64,000 bases of DNA from Luteolibacter arcticus (lineage in GTDB: Bacteria; Verrucomicrobiota; Verrucomicrobiia; Verrucomicrobiales; Akkermansiaceae): the NCBI RefSeq assembly GCF_025950235.1, contig NZ_JAPDDT010000004.1, positions 124,001 to 188,000 of the forward strand, in the 5' to 3' direction. The translations under genes and the position numbers were made by a program. Below are positions 18,024-26,010 of this stretch, one piece after another. A model generated the notes under the pieces. It searched no databases. It saw only the letters and a list, made by a program, of their open reading frames with translations, and was not told the DNA's origin. The first letter of the stretch is position 1, and each line of letters opens with the position of its first letter.

Positions 18024-18719
18024 TCAGTCGGACAAGCGCTCGGGAATGCCGAGCAAGGCGACCCGGCCCGCTTTCTGAGATGTGTAGAGAAAGACATACG
18101 AGCGGAAGCGCTGGTCCATGGCCCAGCGGGTGCTTTGCACCACCTCCCAAACTCCGCCTGCCTTCCGGGTCAGGATTTGCACGGCGATCATGTCATCTTT
18201 CTTTCCCGCCGCTCCCGTCAATAGACGGTGGCTGCCGGGAACAAAACTCTGGGGCGAGCCTTCGCCCAAGCGGACGGCCGCCTCTATCTGGCAGAGATTG
18301 AAGACCAGCGTCGCGCCGCCGTCGAAGCCCGTTGCCGGCAGGGACACCGCGCTTCCCTGGTAGCCTTTGCCGGCGGGAACGATCATGAACAGCAGCCGCT
18401 CGCGTCCTTCCGCAGGCACCTTCACGGATAACACCGGCTTCTCATCGGACTCCGTCGTGAAAAAATCGACGAAGGTATCGTCGCGCAAGGCACCCTTGTG
18501 CGGTCCTCCGATGTCGTTCTTCGAAGTTCTGATACTCTCCCTGCCCTTACCCGTCCCGACGAAGAGGACCGGCGGTGCCCCCCCCTTTGGATCAAAACAT
18601 ACCGACCGGAAGGACACGACCGCAGTCTCCGCCCGAAGAGACATCGAGCCAACCCATGGCAGGACGACCGCAAAGAGCCGGAGCCAAGCACCCTTTTTCA
18701 ATCGCAGGAGAGCATTCAT
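18024..18719 (-). CDS. Secreted conserved protein of the Verru_Chthon cassette A operon
   Basis: The start is the ATG at 18719, giving a signal peptide (KGAWLRLFAVVLPWVGSMSLRA). The 231-aa product is otherwise of unrecognised family, with an extracytoplasmic beta-rich look (TAVVSFRSVCFDPKG, ERLLFMIVPAGKGY, RFRSYVFLYTSQKAGRVALLGIP). It is sandwiched 26 bp after the cassette A gene and before the PA14-like gene, so all three are probably translated from one message and act together at the cell envelope. Function unknown. Confidence 0.75.
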   Translation of the reverse strand: MNALLRLKKGAWLRLFAVVLPWVGSMSLRAETAVVSFRSVCFDPKGGAPPVLFVGTGKGRESIRTSKNDIGGPHKGALRDDTFVDFFTTESDEKPVLSVKVPAEGRERLLFMIVPAGKGYQGSAVSLPATGFDGGATLVFNLCQIEAAVRLGEGSPQSFVPGSHRLLTGAAGKKDDMIAVQILTRKAGGVWEVVQSTRWAMDQRFRSYVFLYTSQKAGRVALLGIPERLSD

Positions 18720-18745
18720 TGGATGACGACGAAGGGGGGATGGAA

Positions 18746-21700
18746 TCAAATCTCTTCCCCGGACAGCCACCGGAACGAAGTGACGTCGAAACGGCGGCCG
18801 AAGCTCCGGTTGACGTTGGAACGAAGCGAACCAGCCGCGACCTCCGGCAGATCAGTGTTGTCCAGATACTCGGGCACCCGCTGCACCACGGCTTCGCACC
18901 AGGCACGGGCGGTCACCGTGCCATCCTCGGCAGTAGCTTCGCCATATGCCCGCACCAGAAAGGTGTCGGAACGCGCATTGAGCACCGGAGCGATCGGTCC
19001 CAGCAGGTCTGCTTGGCAAACATAGGCGGGAGCGCCTTGATAGCGTGAGCCCATGGCAGCGCTGGGGTTGGCGTAGGCGGTGCCCTCCAGATCGGCTGCG
19101 GTGATCCGGGACGAACTGAAGTCCTCGTTGATATCCACGTCGGGGTCTTCAAGAGCCGCTTGCAGAGCGCCGTAGAGAGTCCGCTCGTCGTTTTCCGGAC
19201 CGAGCCGCCGGTTGATGAATTCCCCTAGCGAGCGGAAGGGACCGCGCGCTTTGACCTGACGGACGATCGCCTTGGCCAGAGCATCGATCTGATCCTCATC
19301 GAGCTCACGGTAGCCGGTCCAGCGCAGGTCTTCCCCGGCTTTCCCGCTGGCAGCATCGGCGGAGCCGCCGTTGGGCATGCTGAAGCGGCTGACCACGAAA
19401 TTACCCGGGGGTTCAACCCTCGGCTTGCCGGACATCGACTCCATCACGCCCATCCGCTTGCGATGGGCGGAAGCGAGCAACGACTTCCATGCCTCCACCG
19501 ACACCGAATTGATATTGAAGCCGCCGTCCACCATCAAGGCGGCGGCCGACTTCTTGTAACCATTGGTAGCCGCCCGATCGCGGCTCACGAGCTCGCCAAT
19601 CACGCTTTCAGCAGGCCGGGCGAGGTAGGGACGGTACCGTTCGTTGGGCAGAGGCTTGCCGTTCTCGTAGAAATCGCGGACCACCGCTTCGATGCCGGCT
19701 TTACCGCCGGATCGCAGCAATCCATCCCTCGGTGCCATCGAACTGAAGAAATAATCGTCCCAGAGCAGATGGTTCGCAGCATAGCTACGATCGATGTTCG
19801 GCCGCTCGAGGAGAGTTCCGGGTGGGAACTTTTCGCCGCGGATGGACCCGCCGAACTGGTTCAGATACATGTCCACCCAGTATGGCCAGCCGCGGTTCCC
19901 CTTCACGGCATTCGACGGCACACCCGGCGAGGCAAAGGAGTTCCCAATCGCGTGATTCTGCATGAAAAAGCCGCTCGAATAGAGGTTGTCAATCGAGGCC
20001 TGCGGCAGGTGCTGCAACTGGGCGAGCGAGGTCAGAGGTGCCATCGGGATTTCGATGTCGGTGATCAGCGACTGCCCGCCCTGCGGGAGATGGCTGCCGC
20101 CGAAATAGGTGTGGGTGGCATCGCCCGGTGTCACCTGGAGATAGCTCGAAGCCTCTTGATACGAGTTGATCGACTCAAAGCTCAGCTTGTAAGCGCTTGC
20201 CGAAAACGGGGTCTTTCCCCCGCTGTTCGTCGCGCCTTGGAAGCCGTGCCCCGGAATGCAATCGGCCCACGTTTTGTTAGGCAGATCGGTCTCGTCCAAG
20301 GCCTTGAGCTGGGCATCCATCACCATGAAGGGGCGCGGAGCATTCGACAAACTGCTGAACGTGCTCGTCGAGCGGTCGCTCGAAAGCTTGTCGGGCGACG
20401 GGCTGTCACCCTGATAGCGCCAGGATACCTTTGATGACCAAAGGTAGGTCTGCCAAGAGCCATCGCCCTCCTTACAGTGGTTGCCCCTGATATCGAAGGT
20501 CGACTGGTACCCTCCGTTACTGGCATAGGCGGACCCCCCATTTTCAAACAGCTTGACCCGCGTCTTCACTTCAAGGCGGTCGGCGGGTGCACCGCTAACA
20601 TCAATCAAAGACTCGCTCCGCCCTGGGCCATTGCCGTTACCCCATTCGCCGCCGGCAAAAGAGGGTGAATAGCGGAAGGGCACCGTATCCATCATGTGGG
20701 CATGGTGCATCGGGATGGCCTGGAACCACTCCCAACGCGTCGGAGTAAGGACTTTGGCTTCGCCGGCGCGCAGGCGCAGAGGCTTGTCGGCGATCGGCCG
20801 CACGCCATTGCCACGGCCGCCGTTTCGCCAGTCGAAGACGCCGCGGACCTGACCATTGACAACCATTTCGTGCTCCATTGGCATGGCCGTCCAGAGCATG
20901 CTGTATTCCGGCACCACCAGATCCACGTTATAGGGGTTCCAGAGAGTCATTACCGGATAGGCGTAGAAACGCACCGCCAGCTTCTGGGGATCGGCGGGAT
21001 CGGGCTTGGTGCCGTAACTAATGAACAGGAGACAGCGAATCAGAACCGGTGCCGGCCGCAGGGTCCCGGTGTTCCAACGCTGATTGACCTGTTCGTCCGG
21101 TTGGACGTCAGTGCTGCCATTGAAGGCGGTCAGGGTCGGCCGGCCGTTGTCGAGAGTGACCTTGTTGCGCAGGCGGCTGTAGTGGGCCAGGCTCTTCCAC
21201 GACAGGACGTCGTATTCATTGGCGTCGCTCAGCGCGATCTTGCGGTTCGGCCCCATCGGTCCGCTGAGTCCCGCGGACGGCCAAGCCGGTGCCCGATCGA
21301 GGCTCGACTGCTCCAGGAACAGGCTGAGGTCTTCCCGCAATGCGCCCTTCGAAACATTGGTGAGCACGCTTCGGGGATAGGGTGACAGATCGTGGAAATA
21401 CTTCTCGCCGACGAGGCGGGATGCGGCCGCCAGATCGGTCTGGCTGCGGGAGATCACCTTGGCAGCCTCCGGCGTATTGGACGGGAACTCTTCTTCCACC
21501 GCCTGCACCCCATGCGCTCCCGGCGTCCCCGCGGCGGACAATACGTCCGCAGTGACGGGCGACTTCTGCAGATCGAGTTCGGATGTCGGGTTGACGAAAC
21601 CCTTGCAGTTTTCATCGCCGACCCACCACGCCAGCCGACCGGTCTGACTCCTCTTCGCGCCCGTTAGATCGATGCCCCCGGCATGCACCGGTTCCGCTTC

Positions 21701-22258
21701 TTCATGACCGCCGGCAAGCTTCACCGGGTACTTGAAGCTGCCGCCCTCCGCGAAGCCGGTGCTACTCAGCGCCTCAGAGTCATCCGACGAAACCAACCAG
21801 CGGCGGAACGGCTTGTCCCGATCGTAGTCCGGCGTCCTACCAAGCTGCTCATCGCGCGCACTCCAAACCCCCGCAAGCTGGGGGTGGGCAAGCGAGGACG
21901 ACTCGTCCTCCTCTGATGCAAGGATGCCAGATGGGGCCGTGATCCGCTGGTCCGGACCCAGCTCCTTTTGCAGGTCGCCAATCGCCAGCATCAAGGCGAG
22001 CCGGGCATTGGCCTTGGCGGTCCATACCTCCGATTCGCGACCACCGTTTCGAAGCGAGATGGTGGACAAGCTGAGCAGGCCCACCGCCAGGACGAGCAGC
22101 AACACCGTCAGAGAAAGCGTGATCATCAGCGCGAACCCTCCCGGCATGGACGAACGAGGCATTCCCGACGGGCGGGCGCAGCACCCCCTTGCAACGACGA
22201 TTCCATCTTGCGGACGAATTATCCGGCTGGCCCTCGAGATCGGTGGAGGAGTCTTCAT
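18746..22258 (-). CDS. Verru_Chthon cassette protein A homologue (pilin-like/PilX-GspK-like)
   Basis: 1170 aa. After a short basic N-terminus comes GGFALMITLSLTVLLLVLAV, a type IV prepilin-like leader and hydrophobic stalk of the PilX/GspK kind. NARLALMLAIGDLQKELGPD, which I recognise from the large A protein of the Verru_Chthon cassette, follows. The remaining ~1050 residues form a big extracytoplasmic domain. Near the C-terminus there are helix-hairpin-like GspK features (ELDEDQIDALAKAIVRQ, PFRSLGEFINRRLG) and a final beta segment with AWCEAVVQRVPEYLDN. Cassette B, C and D minor pilins are not seen here, so this is an A-only arrangement. Inferred role: pseudopilus or envelope-associated assembly. 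Confidence 0.75.
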   Translation of the reverse strand: MKTPPPISRASRIIRPQDGIVVARGCCARPSGMPRSSMPGGFALMITLSLTVLLLVLAVGLLSLSTISLRNGGRESEVWTAKANARLALMLAIGDLQKELGPDQRITAPSGILASEEDESSSLAHPQLAGVWSARDEQLGRTPDYDRDKPFRRWLVSSDDSEALSSTGFAEGGSFKYPVKLAGGHEEAEPVHAGGIDLTGAKRSQTGRLAWWVGDENCKGFVNPTSELDLQKSPVTADVLSAAGTPGAHGVQAVEEEFPSNTPEAAKVISRSQTDLAAASRLVGEKYFHDLSPYPRSVLTNVSKGALREDLSLFLEQSSLDRAPAWPSAGLSGPMGPNRKIALSDANEYDVLSWKSLAHYSRLRNKVTLDNGRPTLTAFNGSTDVQPDEQVNQRWNTGTLRPAPVLIRCLLFISYGTKPDPADPQKLAVRFYAYPVMTLWNPYNVDLVVPEYSMLWTAMPMEHEMVVNGQVRGVFDWRNGGRGNGVRPIADKPLRLRAGEAKVLTPTRWEWFQAIPMHHAHMMDTVPFRYSPSFAGGEWGNGNGPGRSESLIDVSGAPADRLEVKTRVKLFENGGSAYASNGGYQSTFDIRGNHCKEGDGSWQTYLWSSKVSWRYQGDSPSPDKLSSDRSTSTFSSLSNAPRPFMVMDAQLKALDETDLPNKTWADCIPGHGFQGATNSGGKTPFSASAYKLSFESINSYQEASSYLQVTPGDATHTYFGGSHLPQGGQSLITDIEIPMAPLTSLAQLQHLPQASIDNLYSSGFFMQNHAIGNSFASPGVPSNAVKGNRGWPYWVDMYLNQFGGSIRGEKFPPGTLLERPNIDRSYAANHLLWDDYFFSSMAPRDGLLRSGGKAGIEAVVRDFYENGKPLPNERYRPYLARPAESVIGELVSRDRAATNGYKKSAAALMVDGGFNINSVSVEAWKSLLASAHRKRMGVMESMSGKPRVEPPGNFVVSRFSMPNGGSADAASGKAGEDLRWTGYRELDEDQIDALAKAIVRQVKARGPFRSLGEFINRRLGPENDERTLYGALQAALEDPDVDINEDFSSSRITAADLEGTAYANPSAAMGSRYQGAPAYVCQADLLGPIAPVLNARSDTFLVRAYGEATAEDGTVTARAWCEAVVQRVPEYLDNTDLPEVAAGSLRSNVNRSFGRRFDVTSFRWLSGEEI

Positions 22259-22289
22259 GGCAATTCGAATGTCGCTGATCGGGATTGGC

Positions 22290-22505
22290 CTACGCAGTTA
22301 CGCCATGAGATACGATCGACGAACTCCTCTTGTATTCGTGTCGACCGCCCCCCCATCGCGGGGTCGTGCACCGGCCAGAGGCTCGCCACGGCATACCATT
22401 GGCCAATGGAACAAAGTAGGGGCTCGCGGTCGCGCCGACTCCGGTGATGACAGCTCCGTGGATCGAGGCGCAGCCAGCGAGAAACGGGAGAGGAGTGGCT
22501 TTCAT
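22290..22505 (-). CDS. Small hypothetical lipoprotein-like ORF
   Basis: A 71-aa frame starting MKATPLPFLAGCASIHGA, with a lipobox-like LAGC very close to the N-terminus, lying 31 bp upstream of the cassette A gene on the same strand. The C-terminal half is Arg/Ser-rich and looks non-coding; the adjacent frame reads on (ASLWPVHDPAMGGRST), so the gene may be frameshifted or spurious. No family recognised. Confidence 0.25.
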   Translation of the reverse strand: MKATPLPFLAGCASIHGAVITGVGATASPYFVPLANGMPWRASGRCTTPRWGGGRHEYKRSSSIVSHGVTA

Positions 22506-22656
22506 GAATGTCTCTGATGGCCTGGTGAAGGATTTTTCTGCACATTAAGCAGACTCACTTGAAAGTAGCCCTGCACAGTTCGGGCAACAAGGTTCGCGAA
22601 CGATCAAATTGCGCCAACGCAATACCGGATAGACCAGATATCCGTGAGCTAACCCG

Positions 22657-22815
22657 CTATTTTACGACAAATCCTGCTTCCGCTTGTCGCCTTTGCCACG
22701 CAGCTGGTATCTGCCTTCTCATGCGCTGGAGGTCGATGCCTTCCGCCTTGGCCGAGGCGGCAAGCCGGTCTTCTAACGCGCGGCGGAACGCGAATGCCGT
22801 CGAGTATCTTTTCAT
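22657..22815 (-). pseudogene. AbiEii-type nucleotidyltransferase toxin, N-terminal remnant
   Basis: From ATG 22815 the frame reads MKRYSTAFAFRRALEDRL and then AEGIDLQRMRRQ, the usual first residues of AbiEii/type IV toxin nucleotidyltransferases. It then loses similarity and stops after about 52 residues, whereas the family is about 250-300 aa and needs its GGT/S-type catalytic motif further on. The start overlaps the stop of the antitoxin relic by ATGA, the coupling typical of the intact operon. Inactive. Confidence 0.55.
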
Positions 22816-22880
22816 GCCGCCTTCTCCAGCATCTTCATCAGCCACGCAGGCAGCCCTTCCATCGACTTCGCCTTCTTCAG
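22812..22880 (-). pseudogene. AbiEi-type antitoxin, C-terminal scrap
   Basis: Twenty-two codons (KKAKSMEGLPAWLMKMLEKA region) end in a TGA that overlaps the start of the AbiEii remnant. A stop codon (TAG) immediately precedes them in frame, so only the tail of the gene survives. The identification rests mainly on position and on the translational coupling, not on the short sequence itself. Confidence 0.4.
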
Positions 22881-22889
22881 CTACGGCCG

Positions 22890-23054
22890 CGTAATCAGAC
22901 CCCGGCGGAGTCCCTGCTCCAGCGCCTGCCGGAGCTCGGCCGCACGGAGCCTGCCATCTACTTCCATTCCCGGATTTCCGACGAGAAGTGGCGCCCCTAC
23001 GTCGGGACGATGAAGAAGATCGCTGACGAGCTGAGGGCGCATCTGGCGGCGTGA
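22890..23054 (+). pseudogene. Unrecognised C-terminal gene fragment
   Basis: The plus-strand frame ends LLQRLPELGRTEPAIYFHSR and then SDEKWRPYVGTMKKIADELR, with a TGA at 23052. The composition is protein-like (amphipathic helix, low Ala/Arg excess), but there is no plausible start: the frame upstream runs antisense through the AbiE relics. It is probably the 3' end of a gene broken by the same rearrangement. Family not recognised. Confidence 0.3.
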
Positions 23055-23185
23055 GGGTAAGTGCCGGCTTTGAAGACGACAGGATCCTCGTTCTCCACGA
23101 AGGGCTCGAGCTCCGCCGCGTCGAGGCGGGAAAGCAGGTCCATCGACAGCCCGGTAACCTGCAGCAGGCTTGTCTCTCTTACTTC
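23045..23185 (-). pseudogene. Broken frame downstream of the HTH gene
   Basis: In a frame overlapping the end of the 121-aa gene the minus strand reads RETSLLQVTGLSMDLLSRLD and then AAELEPFVENEDPVVFKAGT before losing coding character and stopping. The overlap suggests a former translationally coupled second gene. Family not recognised; could equally be chance. Confidence 0.25.
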
Positions 23186-23544
23186 GCGCCGGAGTTCATG
23201 CCGTCCTCTATGATCACCTGCGCGTCGAGCACTCCACCCAGGTAGGCGATCTTCAATTCCGCGCCTTCCAGCGAGTTGACCGCTTCCCGGTGCTGGTCTG
23301 CCAGTAGACGCGCATGGTCAGCGTCCTTCAGGTCCAACTCCTCCAGCGTCAACAGCCAGGAGGGCGGCGGGAACAGCAGCGGATCGATCAAGCTGAAGGC
23401 CAGCCGGACGATTTCCTCCAGCGAGCGAGTCGCCGGTTCCTGAGGCCGCTTGGGCACCTCCCGGAGACCCAACCGGCGCAGCGAGGCATTGAGCAGGTAG
23501 AACCCGCGGATCCCCTTCATCGGGATGATGACTCCCTTGTTCAC
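23179..23544 (-). CDS. HTH-type hypothetical protein, possibly 5'-truncated
   Basis: A 121-aa product from GTG 23544. The same frame is open for about 160 bp further upstream without an ATG and reads protein-like sequence (RETISRCFEPPLPRSTFHDF) directly into the start, so the true N-terminus is probably lost or frameshifted. PRSTFHDFVNKGVIIPMKGI followed by FYLLNASLRRLGL resembles a winged/MerR-like helix-turn-helix of the kind found in terminase small subunits and excisionases. The C-terminal half is helical (LKDADHARLLADQHREAVNS). It sits near a tRNA gene and toxin-antitoxin relics, consistent with a decayed mobile element. Function not established. Confidence 0.45.
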   Translation of the reverse strand: MNKGVIIPMKGIRGFYLLNASLRRLGLREVPKRPQEPATRSLEEIVRLAFSLIDPLLFPPPSWLLTLEELDLKDADHARLLADQHREAVNSLEGAELKIAYLGGVLDAQVIIEDGMNSGAK

Positions 23545-23888
23545 GAAATCATGGAAAGTGCTCCGTGGCAGCGGTGGCTCGAAGCAGCGGCTGATCGTCT
23601 CGCGACGAACTGCATATACTCCGGGTAACCGGTTGGCGGGGACTTGGAAGACGGCGAGGCCATGGCGGCAGCATGATCGCGGGACTGGACGCTGGCATGG
23701 AGATTATGCCGCCCCTCGGTTTCTGGCCCGGCCTAGCCCCTTCATAAAGCCATCGCAGAACTAGCATCCCGAAAATACTTAATGTTTCTTAAATAGGTAC
23801 CAGAGCAGTTGCCAAAAATGCACCGTTTTTCCGGATTTCGACGGATTTCCACGGCCGCCCCCGGACCGGGCGTTTTCGCCCCTAGACG

Positions 23889-23911
23889 AAAAAAGCCCCT
23901 AGATCGGGGCT
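23889..23911 (-). terminator. Intrinsic terminator of tRNA-Ala
   Basis: On the minus strand AGCCCC-GATCTA-GGGGCT is followed directly by six T residues, 22 bases beyond the 3' end of the tRNA. This is a canonical rho-independent terminator. The 340 bp further down (23545-23888) hold no gene I can support beyond the upstream extension of the HTH frame. Confidence 0.8.
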
Positions 23912-23933
23912 GATTCCAAGACTTTCCGGGGAG

Positions 23934-24006
23934 TGGAGCATAGGAGATTCGAACTCCTGACCTCTTCATTGCGAACGAAGCGCTCTACCAACTGAGCTAA
24001 TGCCCC
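23934..24006 (-). tRNA. tRNA-Ala (anticodon CGC)
   Basis: The minus strand folds as a complete cloverleaf. The acceptor GGGGCAT pairs with ATGCTCC, discriminator A. The D-arm contains GCTCAGTTGGTAGAGC, the anticodon stem is CTTCG/TGAAG around loop TTCGCAA (CGC), and the T-arm contains GTTCGAATC. CCA is not encoded. Decoding of GCG alanine codons fits the GC-rich genome. It borders the decayed patch at 22.6-23.7 kb. Confidence 0.93.
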
Positions 24007-24169
24007 TTTTCCGGTGGGACGGCACACGGGTTGACAGAGCTAACGGAGGGAATCAAGGGGGAAATCGGGGGCACTTCAGCCCGCTCCACACCCCCCTCCG
24101 CCAGCGCAGCATTCTAACACTGGATAATCAAGCTTTGCCAAGCGCCGCGAATTTCCCATAGTGCGGCCC

Positions 24170-24778
24170 ATGCAATCGCGTTGGCTTCTCCTTCCCGCCG
24201 CATCTCTTTCCCTTTTCCTGAACTCCTGCGTCAATGGTGGCGGCGGTCTTGCCGGCGCTTCCAACCCCTCCGGCACGGGCCCCTTCGATAGCCGGGGCAA
24301 CTACGTCGAGGCTTGGGCCGACAACCCGTCAGCCTGGCGCAAGGGCAATACCGAAATCGTCGAAGCCGTGCCTGATCGCCCGGCGGCTGACGTGCCGGTG
24401 ACGACGCAGCAGACTCCGGTGCTGGTGGTGAACGAGACTCCCGAGACGGTCCGCACGACGACCACGGTGGTTTACAAGAAGCCGACGCCGGGTTCCTCCG
24501 CGAGCCTGCCGAAGCCGAAAACCACCACGACCGTTGTCAAGACCACGACGAAGCCCAAGACCTCCACCGCGGTTGCCAAGTCGACGCCGAAGCCGACCGT
24601 CAAGAAGCAGGTGGTGTCGAAGTCGAAGCCGAAATCGGCGCGCCACACCGTGCGCTCGGGTGAAAACCTCTACAACATCGCCAAGCGCTACGGCACCAGC
24701 GTGAGCGCGATCCAGAAGGCCAATGGCGTGAAAGGCGCGACGATTCGCCCCGGCCAAGCACTGGTAATTCCCCGCTGA
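24170..24778 (+). CDS. LysM-domain lipoprotein
   Basis: The start is the ATG at 24170 (a GTG 9 bp upstream is possible). The 202-aa product begins with a lipoprotein signal (LLPAASLSLFLNSC), lipid attachment probably on the Cys. The middle is a low-complexity Lys/Thr/Pro linker (TTTVVKTTTKPKTSTAVAKS), suited to spanning the wall. The C-terminus is one LysM domain, about 45 residues (HTVRSGENLYNIAKRYGTSV ... IRPGQALVIP), which binds N-acetylglucosamine chains of peptidoglycan. Convergent with recF, with which it is end-to-end. Confidence 0.88.
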   Translation: MQSRWLLLPAASLSLFLNSCVNGGGGLAGASNPSGTGPFDSRGNYVEAWADNPSAWRKGNTEIVEAVPDRPAADVPVTTQQTPVLVVNETPETVRTTTTVVYKKPTPGSSASLPKPKTTTTVVKTTTKPKTSTAVAKSTPKPTVKKQVVSKSKPKSARHTVRSGENLYNIAKRYGTSVSAIQKANGVKGATIRPGQALVIPR

Positions 24779-25840
24779 TCAAGCGGTCGCAATGCTGCCC
24801 GCTTTCACGGCAAAGCGGGCCATGCCCTCCAAGCCGGCGGACTCGTCGAGCCAGCCGAGGTGCGTGGTGGTGATCCATTTCTGCGCCACGGTGGGAAGCA
24901 CGCGTAGCACGGCATTCCGGCGACTGGGATCCAGCTCCCCGAAGACGTCGTCGATCAAATAGACCGGCAGACTTCCGCGGACTGCCGCGAGGGCCTCCCC
25001 TTGGGCGAGCTTGAGCGAAAGCGCGAGGGTCCGCTGCTGGCCTTCGCTGGCGAATTCCCCGGCGGGCAGCCCATTGATCGAGAGCAGCAGGTCGTCGCGA
25101 TGCGGGCCCACAAAGCTCTGGCGCTGCCGACGTTCCCGGTCGCGGGCCTGTTCCAAGGCGAGCCGCAAATCATGCCCGCCCGCAGGCCGGTATTCTATGG
25201 CGAGCAGCTCCTCCTTTCCACTGACCTCACGCTGCGAAGCGGCGGCGCGGGGTGAGATGAGTTCCACCAGCCGGGACCGTGCTTCCACCAGCAGGGTCCC
25301 CTCGGAAATCATGACCTCCTCATACGAGCGGATCTCGTCCTCGCGGGGCCGCGGATCTTTCAGGAGCAGATTCTTCGCCTTCAAGGCCCGTCGATAGCGA
25401 GCCAAGGCCGTCCGATAGCCCGGCTCGAGCTGCGACCCCATGAAATCGAGATAATGCCGCCGCGTTTCCGCCGAACCGCGGACCAGCTCGAGGTCTTCGT
25501 TGCCCATCCACACGATCAGCCCGCCATCCGCCAGATAGCTGCCGGAGCCGTCCCGCGCCTCGCCATCCACCGTAAGCTCAAAGGCCTTTTGCCAACGTAC
25601 CCGGCGCTCTTGCTCCCATGCCTCCCCGGCGACACCAAAGCCCCCTGCCCCGCCCATACGGGCCATGGCGGGCATCTTCCGCGTCCGCGGCGAGTGGAGC
25701 CGGACCAGCACGCAGACGGCCTCCAAAATGGAGGTTTTCCCTTGGGCATTATCCCCCGTGAACAGGGCCCCGCCTTCCGGAATCTCCAGCGCAAGGCCGG
25801 AAAAACAGCGGAAATCGACAGCGCGCAGGGTGCGGATCAC
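24779..25840 (-). CDS. recF: DNA replication and repair protein RecF
   Basis: The start is GTG 25840, giving 353 aa, the usual RecF length; a longer open frame to 25963 runs into an intergenic repeat and is not used. It shows the RecF/SMC-type ATPase: IRTLRAVDFRCFSG at the N-terminus, Walker A GDNAQGKTS (29-37), signature region EGQQRTLALSLKLAQ and Walker B LPVYLIDDVFGELDPSRR. RecF loads RecA at gaps together with RecO and RecR. Here it is not in the classic dnaA-dnaN-recF cluster. Confidence 0.92.
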   Translation of the reverse strand: MIRTLRAVDFRCFSGLALEIPEGGALFTGDNAQGKTSILEAVCVLVRLHSPRTRKMPAMARMGGAGGFGVAGEAWEQERRVRWQKAFELTVDGEARDGSGSYLADGGLIVWMGNEDLELVRGSAETRRHYLDFMGSQLEPGYRTALARYRRALKAKNLLLKDPRPREDEIRSYEEVMISEGTLLVEARSRLVELISPRAAASQREVSGKEELLAIEYRPAGGHDLRLALEQARDRERRQRQSFVGPHRDDLLLSINGLPAGEFASEGQQRTLALSLKLAQGEALAAVRGSLPVYLIDDVFGELDPSRRNAVLRVLPTVAQKWITTTHLGWLDESAGLEGMARFAVKAGSIATA

Positions 25841-25981
25841 GGGGGGAGTAGCGAGTAGCAAGTAGGCCGTAGCAAGGGAGAAAGGCACGGGCAAGGCAGC
25901 GAGATGTCCACGGCTGTTCTCCCACGCTACTTGCTGCCACCTACTCGCTACTCCCCCACCCACTCGCTACTTGCTACTTGG
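25840..25981. repeat. Intergenic inverted/direct repeats between recF and hisS
   Basis: GGGGGAGTAGCGAGTAG (from about 25841) has a perfect reverse complement, CTACTCGCTACTCCCCC (about 25941-25957). A further related unit, CACTCGCTACTTGCTACTTG, follows (about 25961-25980). The same AGTAGC/GCTACT word is also present at 25866-25873. The repeats lie in the divergent recF/hisS gap and could form a large stem; an operator or a dispersed element are both possible. Confidence 0.6.
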
Positions 25982-26010
25982 CCTCCGCCGTGCATCCTCG
26001 CCGCCCGCTC

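Noticed and set aside
22290-22505. Confident small lipoprotein gene
   Set aside because: The C-terminal half looks non-coding and the frame seems to shift; kept only as a low-confidence feature.
23179-24006. Intact prophage next to the tRNA
   Set aside because: No integrase, capsid or portal genes, and no second copy of the tRNA 3' end was seen; only decayed fragments remain.
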